A DNA stretch of 64,000 nucleotides from UBA5078 sp040384465 (GCA_040384465.1 JAZKJF010000005.1:190193-254192), one strand, 5' to 3'; positions 51,460-60,108 are shown, numbered from the stretch's first letter. Notes: generated by a model from the sequence alone, not told the origin. Numbers and translations: made by a program.

Positions 51460-52854
51460 GTGTTTAATAAAAGCACCGAAGACAATAAAGCTAACCTCAT
51501 GCGTCTGGCCGTGGAAGCGTCCCCCAATGGTATGGTGGTCATTGACACGAGCGGGCGCATCATTCTGATCAACTCGAGTATTGAGGCCCTATTTGGATAT
51601 TCGGAGGAAGAACTAGTCAATCAACCCATCGAGATTCTGGTACCAGAACGCTTTTCGCACCATCATCCCAATCTTCGCAATATGTATTTCGTGAACCCAG
51701 AGACGCGCGCAATGGGCCATGGACGAGACTTATATGGCAAACATAAGAATGGCACGGAAATTCCCGTAGAGATTGGGCTCAACCCTATTGATCTTGACGG
51801 GCAGACACTGATACTCGCGGCAATAGTCGACATTACAGCACGTAGGCGCTCGCAGGAGATGATTCGCTTAGCTGTAGAGGCAGCGCCTAACGGTATGGTC
51901 ATGACTGACGCCGACGGGCGCATCACCATGGTGAATTCTCAGATCGAGACGTTGTTTGGCTACAGCCGCGAAGAGCTAATGGACATGTCCATTGATATAC
52001 TAGTGCCAGATCGCTTCCGAAAACTCCACCCGCAAGTACGTAATAGCTATTATCGCAATCCTATTTCACGAGCGATGGGCAAAGGGCGTGATCTTTTCGC
52101 ATTGCACAAGAGCGGGCGAGAGTTCCCGGTTGAGATTGGTTTGAATCCGCTCCACACCGAAATGGGCACGATGATCCTGGCTTCCGTGGTCGACATCACC
52201 GAACGCAAGCAGCAAGAAGAAAGTCTCAAATCCGCACTGAAAGAAAAAGAAGTGTTGCTTTCGGAAATTCATCATCGTGTGAAGAATAATTTACAGATTA
52301 TCGATAGTTTGATTGGTCTCCAATCCGAAAACATGACCAGTGATAACGTGCTTGCTGCCTTCAAGGAAAGTCAGAATCGGGTGCGTTCGATTGCCATGAT
52401 TCACCAGATACTTTACGAGTCACATGATTTTTCCGAGGTGGAGATCGCAACCGTCATCAGTGGTCTTGTCGACAATCTGATTCAATCCTACGGAACTGAC
52501 CTGCGGCAAATCGCCATGGATCTGGATCTGGCAAAAGTGCAACTTCCTATCGATAAGAGTATCCCCCTTGGACTGATCGTTAATGAGCTTGTGACGAATA
52601 CTTTAAAGCATGCGTTCCCGCATGGTCGTATTGGTCGGCTCAATATCATTTTGAAAATGGCAGAGGCAGGCACAATCACTCTCATCATCGAGGACACGGG
52701 CGTCGGAATTGCAGAGGACTTCAACATCGAAGAATCAAGTTCGCTAGGGTTGCACCTGGTGCAGACGCTTGTTGACCAACTCGGTGGCAGCTTGAATATT
52801 CAGCGCAAGGATCCCACTCGGTTTCATATCGTATTTTCAGAAAACTTAGACTAA
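51460..52854 (+). CDS. Double-PAS sensor histidine kinase (HisKA_2/HWE-like)
   Basis: Soluble kinase of 464 residues without membrane segments. Two PAS domains (about 14-130 and 137-250) are internal duplicates: both carry LAVEAxPNGMV, LFGYSxEEL, ILVPxRF, RAMGxGRDL and PVEIGLNP. A coiled linker leads to the phospho-acceptor box EIHHRVKNNLQ (H272) and an ATPase domain with NELVTNTLKHAFPHG and DTGVGI. GTG 51460 has GGAGG five bases upstream. It follows the GGDEF-EAL gene by 29 bases in the same direction, so it likely phosphorylates that receiver. Ligand or cofactor of the PAS domains is unknown. Confidence 0.9.
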   Translation: MFNKSTEDNKANLMRLAVEASPNGMVVIDTSGRIILINSSIEALFGYSEEELVNQPIEILVPERFSHHHPNLRNMYFVNPETRAMGHGRDLYGKHKNGTEIPVEIGLNPIDLDGQTLILAAIVDITARRRSQEMIRLAVEAAPNGMVMTDADGRITMVNSQIETLFGYSREELMDMSIDILVPDRFRKLHPQVRNSYYRNPISRAMGKGRDLFALHKSGREFPVEIGLNPLHTEMGTMILASVVDITERKQQEESLKSALKEKEVLLSEIHHRVKNNLQIIDSLIGLQSENMTSDNVLAAFKESQNRVRSIAMIHQILYESHDFSEVEIATVISGLVDNLIQSYGTDLRQIAMDLDLAKVQLPIDKSIPLGLIVNELVTNTLKHAFPHGRIGRLNIILKMAEAGTITLIIEDTGVGIAEDFNIEESSSLGLHLVQTLVDQLGGSLNIQRKDPTRFHIVFSENLD

Positions 52855-52929
52855 CAGCGCTATCCAAAGAAACGATAAATTCGCAAATCTGTAGCGGCTG
52901 TTCCAATCTCGTTCGCGAGTACAGAGAAT

Positions 52930-52950
52930 CCCGCTTCGGCGGTTTCTTTG
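52930..52950 (+). terminator. Weak terminator-like hairpin after the kinase gene
   Basis: CCGC-TTCG-GCGG followed by TTTCTTT; a reduced version of the groEL-type terminator. Confidence 0.4.
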
Positions 52951-52964
52951 CTCTTGCGGCGGCA

Positions 52965-53097
52965 GCCGATGACCTGCTCCGCTTCTGCGGCTGACCTGCG
53001 CCGCTCCGCGGTGCCCTCTCTCAGCAAAAAGCCTAGGGTCTTTTTGCTGCGCTCGGCGCTGGTCTTTTATGCCGCTGAAGCGGAGCAGGCCATCGGC
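52965..53097. repeat. Long imperfect palindrome of 133 bases
   Basis: Outer arms 52965-52991 and 53071-53097 are 27-base inverted copies with two mismatches. Inner segments also mirror each other: GACCTGCGCCG with the complement of CGGCGCTGGTC, and AGCAAAAAG with CTTTTTGCT around a CCTAGG-containing centre near 53034. The whole can fold as one long hairpin. No protein frame explains it. It may be a non-autonomous mobile or structural element, marking the end of the A+T-rich signalling pair. Confidence 0.75.
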
Positions 53098-53156
53098 CGC
53101 CTCGTATGTGCCAGGTTCCGGCAAAATAAAGTCAACGAATCTGACCCGTTGAAATG

Positions 53157-53172
53157 CTTGCCCGCTCCCACA
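53157..53172 (-). repeat. Half REP-like unit
   Basis: CTTGCCCGCTCCCACA carries the head and one stem strand of the GCGGGC-type REP but lacks the other strand. Confidence 0.4.
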
Positions 53173-53252
53173 CCTCTATCTGAGGGGCAAACGCAGTAGG
53201 CAAATTCAACCGATTCCGGCATGATCAGCACCCTATTTGTCGGAGAACTCAC

Positions 53253-54056
53253 ATGGCCCTCACGCCGGAACAGAGACTCGGCGGCGCGCTTGCAGCAGGT
53301 GCCTATTTCAGCTGGGGGCTGGCACCGCTGTACTTCAAATCCCTGGACTTTCTGCCTGCTGCCGAAATCGTGATGCACCGCATCGTGTGGTCGTTCGTGC
53401 TGCTGCTGGGGCTGCTCATTGCGCGCCATCAGGTGCGGCGGGTTTGGGATGTGCTGCGATCTGCACGGCTGCTGGGGATGGTGTTCCTGGGCGAGCGTTT
53501 GCGGCCACTGCAATGGGCTGCCGTTGCGCTGGCCGGCAGCGGCGTGCTGATCCAGCTGCTCACGTTCGGGTCACTGCCCTGGGTGGCCTTGGTGCTGGCG
53601 TCGAGCTTCGCCCTGTACGGCCTGCTGCGCAAGACACTGGATATCGATGCCATCAGCGCCCTGTTCATCGAGTCGCTGCTGATGCTGCCCATCGCCCTCT
53701 GGTACTGGTGGCTGCAGGCTGACAGCAGCGCCACGAACTTGCTGGCCAATACCTGGACGCTCAATCTCTGGCTCGCTGCTGCGGGCGTGATCACCACGGT
53801 GCCACTGCTGTGCTTCATTGGTGGGGCGCGGCGGCTGCAGCTCTCCACCATGGGATTCTTCCAGTACATCGGCCCCAGTTTCATGTTCGTATTCAGCGTC
53901 TGGTTGTTCGGGGAAACTCTGGCCCCGGCCAAACTTCTGACCTTCTTCTTCATCTGGGTGGCCTTGGCCGTCTATTCTGCCGATGCGCTCCGGCAGAGTC
54001 GCCGCCAGCACCGGCTGCAGCAATCAGGGCGTCCTGCACTGCCTGCACTCCAGTAA
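53253..54056 (+). CDS. rarD: RarD-like EamA transporter with internal deletion
   Basis: Drug/metabolite transporter family protein of 267 residues. The N-terminus (AAYFSWGLAPLYFKSL, VMHRIVWSFVLLL-type) and the C-terminal half (VALAGSGVLIQLLTFGSLPW, TTVPLLCFIGGARRL, STMGFFQYIGPSFMF) match RarD closely. Between DVLRSAR and LLGMVFLGER the roughly 42 residues that hold two membrane helices and the NWLLFIWAV to YFINPLV region of E. coli RarD are absent, in frame. The protein may be non-functional or the deletion may be an assembly fault. The ATG is preceded by GGAGAACTCAC. Confidence 0.85.
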   Translation: MALTPEQRLGGALAAGAYFSWGLAPLYFKSLDFLPAAEIVMHRIVWSFVLLLGLLIARHQVRRVWDVLRSARLLGMVFLGERLRPLQWAAVALAGSGVLIQLLTFGSLPWVALVLASSFALYGLLRKTLDIDAISALFIESLLMLPIALWYWWLQADSSATNLLANTWTLNLWLAAAGVITTVPLLCFIGGARRLQLSTMGFFQYIGPSFMFVFSVWLFGETLAPAKLLTFFFIWVALAVYSADALRQSRRQHRLQQSGRPALPALQ

Positions 54057-54087
54057 CCACTGATGCCCACCAGCACCGGCACCCGTA

Positions 54088-55458
54088 TCACCGCTTCCAC
54101 AATCCGCTCTCTTTACGTGCCGTCAGGATGATCAATGTCATCAGTACGGCGTAATAGAGCGGAAAGGCCAACAAGGCATCGAGGAACACGTGTTCTTGCA
54201 ACGCAGCCCCTGACAGACCAGTTTCCCTTGCACGAAGGGTGGCCACAAGGCCGGTGTACAGCAGGCTGGCGAAACCCAACCCGAGATTCAGGGCGAGTCC
54301 CCTGAAACTGAGGACCGTGGCGCGCAGGGAGGAGTCCACCGCCCGGTTCAGGTAGAAGCTGGCCTGGAATTGCACCATGCCCAGCAGCGCGAACGCGCCG
54401 ACGGCGAACAGCAGTCCGCCGACGGGGATCGCCAGCGTCAGCCCCAGCAGTGACAGCAGCAGAATGCTCGACAGCACGGCAAAGTTGAACGCGGGGGTAT
54501 GGCTGCTGACCAGATAGCGGGAGAAGCGCGCCGTGATGATACTGAACAGCGACATGCCCGCGCCGATGAAGCCGAACCACGACACTGGAATGTCGATAAG
54601 CCGGTAATACTCGCTGGCCAGCACCACAAACTGACGGGCAACGCTGTCCAGAGCCAGCGCCGCCAGCATGACGAATAGCACGAAACGATGCCCCAGTATC
54701 CACTGTCCGGCACGCCCCACCTGCCGGAACGCCTCAAGCAGGGCAACGAGTCCGCCCCTGCCCCCCGGCCTCTGTGGCACCGGATCGACCGGCAGCTCGC
54801 GGAAGCCCAGTGCGGTTGCCAGCACCAAGAAGGCGCTGAGCAGCGTGAGGATCACAGGCAGGCGAATCGCTGTCTCGCGGGCGACCTGCCAGTCGGGATT
54901 GATAAACGCCAGTGTGCGGTTGAGCAGGGCCTGGTCATACACGAAGGCGCCGAGGATCATGGTCACGAAGAAGCCGATGGACACCACCCGTGACGTCTTC
55001 TCCAGCAGGTGAGACCATTGCTCTTCACGCCCCAGGGCTTTCAGCGAATCGTAGGCCAGAGCCTCGTCGGCCCCGCTGGCGGCGGCCTCGGACAGGCCGG
55101 AGCTGATCCTGTTGATCAGAAACACCGTGAACAGCAGGCCCGACGCCCCCATCGGCACGAACGCGAGCAGACTCATCTCCACCACCATCATGACGGCAGC
55201 GAAGATCACCAGGCGCCTGCGTCCGACAATGTCAGCCAGTGCCCCCGAGGGCACCTCCGCCACCACGATACTCAATGCCCACGCTAGGTTGAGCAAGGCG
55301 AACTGCTCCAGCGTCAGGCCGTAGTCGAGAAACAGAATGGTCAGAACGGGGTAATAGAATCGCGCCGAATAGAACAGGCGGAAAACGATGAAGCGCCGCA
55401 GATTGCCTTCGAGGGCGTGGCGGTCTCTTTCTGAAATGGGCAGCTTGGCAGTAGTCAT
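54088..55458 (-). CDS. MFS transporter
   Basis: Major facilitator protein of about 456 residues with 12 hydrophobic segments. Visible MFS marks are EVPSGALADIVGRRRLVIF (motif A between helices 2 and 3) and YYPVLTILFLDYGLTLEQ at the first helix. Substrate is unknown; no specific subfamily motif is seen. ATG 55458 is preceded by GAGGA at six bases; ATG 55482 upstream would add eight residues. It converges on the rarD-like gene and diverges from the SGNH hydrolase gene. Confidence 0.82.
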   Translation of the reverse strand: MTTAKLPISERDRHALEGNLRRFIVFRLFYSARFYYPVLTILFLDYGLTLEQFALLNLAWALSIVVAEVPSGALADIVGRRRLVIFAAVMMVVEMSLLAFVPMGASGLLFTVFLINRISSGLSEAAASGADEALAYDSLKALGREEQWSHLLEKTSRVVSIGFFVTMILGAFVYDQALLNRTLAFINPDWQVARETAIRLPVILTLLSAFLVLATALGFRELPVDPVPQRPGGRGGLVALLEAFRQVGRAGQWILGHRFVLFVMLAALALDSVARQFVVLASEYYRLIDIPVSWFGFIGAGMSLFSIITARFSRYLVSSHTPAFNFAVLSSILLLSLLGLTLAIPVGGLLFAVGAFALLGMVQFQASFYLNRAVDSSLRATVLSFRGLALNLGLGFASLLYTGLVATLRARETGLSGAALQEHVFLDALLAFPLYYAVLMTLIILTARKESGLWKR

Positions 55459-55572
55459 GGAAGTCCTCGGCGAGAGGATCATTCCATGAGCGACAGGCCC
55501 GACGCAATCTTGTTAGAGTATTGCACGCACGTCAGCCCTGACGACAACAATGACAAGAAAAGAGGATTCTCC

Positions 55573-56502
55573 ATGCGCGGACTTCACGGACTGGCCATCG
55601 GCCTGCTGCTCGCTTCAGGCCAGGCCATGGCCGAGGGCAGCGTTCTGTTCATCGGCAACAGTTTTACCTTCGGCGCCGGCTCGGCAGTGCGCTTCTACCG
55701 CCCCGACACCGTGACTGATCTCAACAATCTGGGTATCGGTGGAGTGCCGGCCCTGTTCAAGTCCTTTACCCAGCAGGCGGGCCTGGATTACGACGTTTAC
55801 CTGGAAACCGAGCCGGGCAGCGGCCTCGAATTCCACCTCGCCAACCGCCTGGGCCTGATTGCCCGGCGCCCGTGGGACACCGTGGTGATGCACGGCCAGA
55901 GCACCCTCGACTTCGACAAGCCCGGCGACCCTGCCAAACTGGTTACCACCGCGCAGCAGATGGCAGAGATTCTCGTGGATCGTAACCCGGACGTGGACAT
56001 TCACCTGATGGCCACCTGGTCCCGCGCCGACGAAACCTATGAGGACGATGGCGCTTGGGCTGGAAAGCCCATCGAGGCCATGGCCAATGATGTGCGCGCC
56101 GCTTATGACGCTGCTTCTGTTGCGCCGAATGTGCGCGGGGTGATTCCGGTGGGCGAGGCGTGGACGCGGGCGATGACGACGGGTGTGGCCGATGCCAACC
56201 CTTATGACGGCATCGATTTCGGCAAGGTGGACCTGTGGACCTACGATCAGTACCACGCCAGTACGTTTGGCTACTACCTGGAATCATTGGTGGTGTTCGG
56301 CCGCCTGACCGGCCTCGATCCGCGCTCGCTGGGCGACAACGAATGCTCGGCCTTCGAACTGGGAATGACCGTGCCGCAGACGCGTGCGTTGCAGCAGGTG
56401 GCGTTTGACGAACTGGCCAGTCAGGGCGCTATTACAGCGATGCCTTTCGAGCCGGGCGTGCGGCTGACAGCGGCGCGTTGTTCGGCGCGCTCCGGCCTCT
56501 AG
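55573..56502 (+). CDS. Exported SGNH/GDSL-like hydrolase
   Basis: Predicted periplasmic or secreted esterase-like enzyme of 309 residues. A signal peptide ends near QAMAEG (about residue 21). Block I is LFIGNSFTFG with the putative nucleophile S30, and DQYHASTFGYYL near residue 230 supplies the Asp-x-x-His pair of block V. It resembles DUF4886-type SGNH proteins. Substrate unknown. ATG 55573 has AGAGGA six bases upstream; the frame is open to 55486 but that part overlaps the MFS promoter region. Confidence 0.75.
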   Translation: MRGLHGLAIGLLLASGQAMAEGSVLFIGNSFTFGAGSAVRFYRPDTVTDLNNLGIGGVPALFKSFTQQAGLDYDVYLETEPGSGLEFHLANRLGLIARRPWDTVVMHGQSTLDFDKPGDPAKLVTTAQQMAEILVDRNPDVDIHLMATWSRADETYEDDGAWAGKPIEAMANDVRAAYDAASVAPNVRGVIPVGEAWTRAMTTGVADANPYDGIDFGKVDLWTYDQYHASTFGYYLESLVVFGRLTGLDPRSLGDNECSAFELGMTVPQTRALQQVAFDELASQGAITAMPFEPGVRLTAARCSARSGL

Positions 56503-56512
56503 GCGCAGGCCT

Positions 56513-56586
56513 GCCCGCGATAATTCCTTTCATAATTCTAATCGCGGGCGAGGCCCGCTCCCACAGAGCATTGCCCGCTCTCACAA
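56513..56586. repeat. REP-like cluster after the SGNH hydrolase gene
   Basis: The 24-base unit at 56542-56565 is identical to the left arm beside aceF (38758-38781). GCCCGCGAT at 56513-56521 forms an outer inverted repeat with its end (56541-56549), and a decayed half unit, GCCCGCTCTCACA, follows at 56573. It fills the gap before the symporter gene. Confidence 0.75.
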
Positions 56587-56640
56587 AGCAAATCCTGTGT
56601 TACTCTCGGCGCTTTGTGACTGACTTACGGGAAAACAACA

Positions 56641-58101
56641 ATGAACGAATTCGTGAGCGCCATCAACGCCATCATCTGGAGCCCGGCCCTGATCTTTCTG
56701 TGTCTGGGGGCGGGGTTGTATTTCTCCATACGAACGCGTTTCCTGCAGGTGCGCCACTTCCGCGAAATGATTCGCCTACTGTTCGACGGCAGGGCATCCT
56801 CGGTGGGTATTTCGTCGTTTCAAGCCTTGACGATGACACTGGCGGGTCGCGTTGGCACGGGCAATATTGCAGGGGTGGCAACGGCCATCACCTTTGGTGG
56901 GCCGGGTGCCTTGTTCTGGATGTGGGTGGTGGCCTTCCTGGGTGCCAGTTCGGCCTTCGTCGAATCAACCCTTGGTCAGGTCTACAAGGAGAAGATCAAC
57001 GGGCAGTATCGGGGCGGCCCGGCTTTTTATATCGAGAAAGGTCTTGGCATAAAATGGTTTGCTCTGCTCTTTGCGCTTACGACTATCCTGGCCTGTGGGT
57101 TCCTGCTCCCAGGTGTTCAGGCAAATGCCATCGCGGGCAGCATCAACACGGCCTTCAATATTGATACCCGCCTGACGGCCGCCGCACTGGCGATTCTGCT
57201 CGGTTTCATCATCTTCGGCGGCTTGCGTCGCATTGCCAATTTTGCCGTCGCTGTCGTTCCGTTCATGGCGATTGCTTATGTGGGGGTCGCGCTGTTCATC
57301 GTCCTGATCAACATCGATAGAGTGCCGGCGATGTTCGTGCTGATCATCAGCAGCGCTTTCGGCTTCAACTCTGCGTTTGGCGCACTGCTGGGGCTGGCGA
57401 TCATGTGGGGCGTCCGTCGCGGGGTTTACTCCAATGAGGCTGGCCAAGGCACCGGGCCACATGCCTCGTCGGCTGCATCCGTGACTCACCCCGCCAAGCA
57501 AGGGTTGGTCCAGGCGTTCTCCGTTTATGTCGATACGCTGCTGGTCTGTACTGCCACCGGATTCATGCTGCTGATCACGGGGCTCTATAATGTCGAGGGG
57601 CCGACGGGCGAAGTGATGTACACAGGTGTGGCCGGAGTCGGTGCGGGGGCCGGGTATGTGCAGACGGCGATGGAAAATCTGATGCCGGGTTTCGGCAATA
57701 TCTTTGTCGCTCTCGCGCTGTTCTTCTTCGCGTTCACTACCATCGTTGCTTATTACTACATTGCCGAGACCAATATCAGTTACATCAACCGCGTCGTCGA
57801 CAGACCCTGGATGGTGCTGGTGCTGCGCATTGGTATCATCGGCGCTGTGATCTATGGCACGGTCAAGACTGCAGAGCTGGCCTGGGGGCTCGGTGACATT
57901 GGCGTAGGGCTGATGGCCTGGCTCAACATCGTTGCCATTCTGATGATGCAGAAACCGGCGTTTATCTGCCTGAAAGACTACGAAGAGCAGAAGGCGCGGG
58001 GTGTCGATCCCCAGTTCAATCCCGAGGCGCTGAATATCAAAGGCGCGGATTACTGGGTGGAGCGGCGCGCGGCAGAGCAGATCACGAAAGCACTGGATTA
58101 G
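56641..58101 (+). CDS. Sodium:alanine symporter (AGCS family)
   Basis: Membrane protein of 486 residues with about 11 helices that imports alanine, glycine or a related amino acid with Na+. Signatures are GRVGTGNIAGVATAI, GPGALFWMWVVAFLGASSAF and SNEAGQGTGPHASSAA, the AGCS hallmark. It starts at ATG 56641 with ACGGGAAAAC upstream and stands alone, ending at a shared terminator-like hairpin with the opposing redoxin gene. Annotated relatives are called AlsT or DagA; the exact substrate is inferred. Confidence 0.93.
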   Translation: MNEFVSAINAIIWSPALIFLCLGAGLYFSIRTRFLQVRHFREMIRLLFDGRASSVGISSFQALTMTLAGRVGTGNIAGVATAITFGGPGALFWMWVVAFLGASSAFVESTLGQVYKEKINGQYRGGPAFYIEKGLGIKWFALLFALTTILACGFLLPGVQANAIAGSINTAFNIDTRLTAAALAILLGFIIFGGLRRIANFAVAVVPFMAIAYVGVALFIVLINIDRVPAMFVLIISSAFGFNSAFGALLGLAIMWGVRRGVYSNEAGQGTGPHASSAASVTHPAKQGLVQAFSVYVDTLLVCTATGFMLLITGLYNVEGPTGEVMYTGVAGVGAGAGYVQTAMENLMPGFGNIFVALALFFFAFTTIVAYYYIAETNISYINRVVDRPWMVLVLRIGIIGAVIYGTVKTAELAWGLGDIGVGLMAWLNIVAILMMQKPAFICLKDYEEQKARGVDPQFNPEALNIKGADYWVERRAAEQITKALD

Positions 58102-58108
58102 AAGCAGT

Positions 58109-58133
58109 AACGGGGCTGGCATGCAGCCCCGTT
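58109..58133. terminator. Hairpin between convergent symporter and redoxin genes
   Basis: AACGGGGCTG and CAGCCCCGTT form a ten-pair stem with a GCATG loop. T runs are short on both strands, so it may terminate weakly in both directions. Confidence 0.55.
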
Positions 58134-58147
58134 GTTCGACTATGCAG

Positions 58148-59035
58148 TTACTCTCTCGGTGACCCTGCATTGATCCAATGCACCAGCGTCTGCACTTCGG
58201 CGACCGGCAGGTTACGCGCGTTGTCGAAGTGACGGATGGTCGGGTCGACTTGTGCCGGTGGCATACGCTTGGTCATCAAGACTTCACGAATCATCGGGCT
58301 CCAGCCTTGAATCATCTGATGGCTGTTCATCGCGAATGGCCCGATACCCCCCTCGACGTGGCAGACCACACAACGCTCGATCAAGATGGGTGCCACTTCC
58401 GTTTCATAATCCGGCACGTCCTGTTGATGCGCAACTTGCGCAGGGAAGTCGAGCAGGCAATCCGCCGGAGCTTCAAACTCGACCACCTTGGTCTCCATAT
58501 TGCGTGAGTCTTCACCGCTGGCCAATGCCGCCAGCGTGTCTCTCAACCCTGTAGTGCCCGGATGCCCGGCCCGGCTCGCAACATCCATTGGTCCGCGATA
58601 CAGAACTGTCATTCTTTTAGGGTCGAGCACCACGATCTCACCCGCTTTGGTGATCCCGAGCGCTTCTGCCACCAGTTGTGTGTCGTCAAGCAGGATCGGC
58701 ATGTTCACATTGAAATTGGCATCAAAGCGTCGCACTGTTTCTGCAGAATCCTTGCTGGAAGCATTGAGCATGACGAAGCCAACGGCGCTGTCGTCCCACT
58801 TTGTCTGCATGATCCGGTACTCGGAGAACAGATCACTGTTCGTGCTGCAGGCGTTGGCTTGAGAGATCACCACCAGCGCATTCAGATACGCAAATTTCGT
58901 GAGCTGATGCGCCGTGCCTTTCTGATCGATCAAGTTGAAATCACTGGCTCGCTCGGGAGCGGCATCAGCGTTGATTGTCAGGGCTGTCAGCGCAGTGACG
59001 GCCAACAGCTTTTTCATCCAGTTAAGTTTTTTCAT
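58148..59035 (-). CDS. Exported redoxin-like protein with C-terminal cytochrome c module
   Basis: Periplasmic protein of 295 residues. A signal peptide (1-26) leads to a thioredoxin-fold domain (about 27-175) whose usual CxxC is reduced to one cysteine, C63 in ANACS. The C-terminal part (about 205-295) has a heme c site C222-V-V-C225-H226, then GIGPFAMNSHQMIQGW and a possible axial methionine in KRMPPAQVDP. This C-terminal block is the one that precedes the copper monooxygenase domain in large single-chain proteins of other bacteria. It follows the copper protein gene by 38 bases on the same strand, so the two are probably one unit. Confidence 0.8.
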   Translation of the reverse strand: MKKLNWMKKLLAVTALTALTINADAAPERASDFNLIDQKGTAHQLTKFAYLNALVVISQANACSTNSDLFSEYRIMQTKWDDSAVGFVMLNASSKDSAETVRRFDANFNVNMPILLDDTQLVAEALGITKAGEIVVLDPKRMTVLYRGPMDVASRAGHPGTTGLRDTLAALASGEDSRNMETKVVEFEAPADCLLDFPAQVAHQQDVPDYETEVAPILIERCVVCHVEGGIGPFAMNSHQMIQGWSPMIREVLMTKRMPPAQVDPTIRHFDNARNLPVAEVQTLVHWINAGSPRE

Positions 59036-59073
59036 AGTATTTTCCTCAGTGTCTGTTCTTCAACGTCTCTGAC

Positions 59074-60027
59074 TCAACGGCTAGCGTCGGTGTAAGAGAG
59101 GTAACCAATGAACATTTCATCCCAACTCTGCAGACCACCGACAGCGGTGACGGATGGATCGGGGTTGCCGGGGTTGTACTCGGAATTATCGAACACCCCC
59201 TCGACCACGACGCGCGAACCTGCTGGCAAGGTCATCGGTTCCGTCAGGCGATAGGTCGGTTGCCAGGCGAAGTTGTAATTCGCGACATTGATGATTTCTT
59301 CGCGCGACTGATCTGGATAGATCACGCTGGCCCGCATCGATTTGCCACGGTAATGCATGTGCGCACGGAAACTGTAGAGCGTCACCTCTTCATCGAACAC
59401 ATGGTTGGAGGCCATTTCGTAGTGCATGTCGCCCGCAGGAATCTGAATGTTGTTCTCGCGTCCACCCAAGGCAGAGACGGAGTAAGTCTGGAATTCGTGC
59501 GCTGGCTTTTCATCGGCAAACCACAGCCCGACGCGTGTTGCATCGACAGTCTCGGTGCCCATGGAAGTGTAGTGGATCGACATTCTCAGTGCGGAACCCA
59601 CAGGAATGCGAACGCCGGTATTGTCAGGGAAGGTGGTCGGATCTTCCTTGCCTGGCGCATAGCCTTCGAGGAATTCACTGCGATCATTATTGTCGGCTTC
59701 ATCAAACGCCTCGGTGTTTTCCGAGTCGACAACGTAGGAGAGCAGGTGGTGCAGCACGCGCTTGTCACCGGGAATGAACTGTACTGACTTCACCCATTTC
59801 TCTTCAGTGAAAGGAATGTCGATGTTGGTGTTGATGTAGTCGAGCACTCCGGTAGCAGGAATGGTGGCAGGAGGCACTTCAACGATGTAGTCAGGCGCGC
59901 CATTGACACCCCATTCGGCATCAACGGGGCTTATTTGTGTCAGTGGATCGACGCCCGCCATTACGGACTGGAAGGTCGCGAATGTGCCAAGCGCCAGCAG
60001 AGAGGTTTTCAATATTGTTTTTGTCAT
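59074..60027 (-). CDS. PHM-like type II copper protein (ascorbate-dependent monooxygenase fold)
   Basis: Exported protein of 317 residues with a signal peptide (1-24). It matches the two-domain fold of peptidylglycine and dopamine monooxygenases. All copper ligands can be placed: H93-H94 (VLHHLL) and H152 (SIHYTS) for CuH, H223 and H225 (RAHMHYRG) and M305 (SWDEMFIGY) for CuM. An oxygen-dependent hydroxylase role is therefore possible; the substrate is unknown. A strong AAGGAG precedes ATG 60027 and a promoter-like site lies upstream. The redoxin-cytochrome protein downstream could pass electrons to it in place of ascorbate (inference). Confidence 0.78.
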   Translation of the reverse strand: MTKTILKTSLLALGTFATFQSVMAGVDPLTQISPVDAEWGVNGAPDYIVEVPPATIPATGVLDYINTNIDIPFTEEKWVKSVQFIPGDKRVLHHLLSYVVDSENTEAFDEADNNDRSEFLEGYAPGKEDPTTFPDNTGVRIPVGSALRMSIHYTSMGTETVDATRVGLWFADEKPAHEFQTYSVSALGGRENNIQIPAGDMHYEMASNHVFDEEVTLYSFRAHMHYRGKSMRASVIYPDQSREEIINVANYNFAWQPTYRLTEPMTLPAGSRVVVEGVFDNSEYNPGNPDPSVTAVGGLQSWDEMFIGYLSYTDASR

Positions 60028-60108
60028 TTGTGTTTACTCCTTCAGTGATTGTGTTCGGGCAAGTTCGATCCTACTCAGATCAGCGAGGAACACAAACAAC
60101 AAAGTGTG

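Noticed and set aside
53067..53513. Minus-strand frame running from rarD into the palindrome
   Set aside because: Translation is Gln/Pro-rich without a family match, and its end lies within the inverted repeat.
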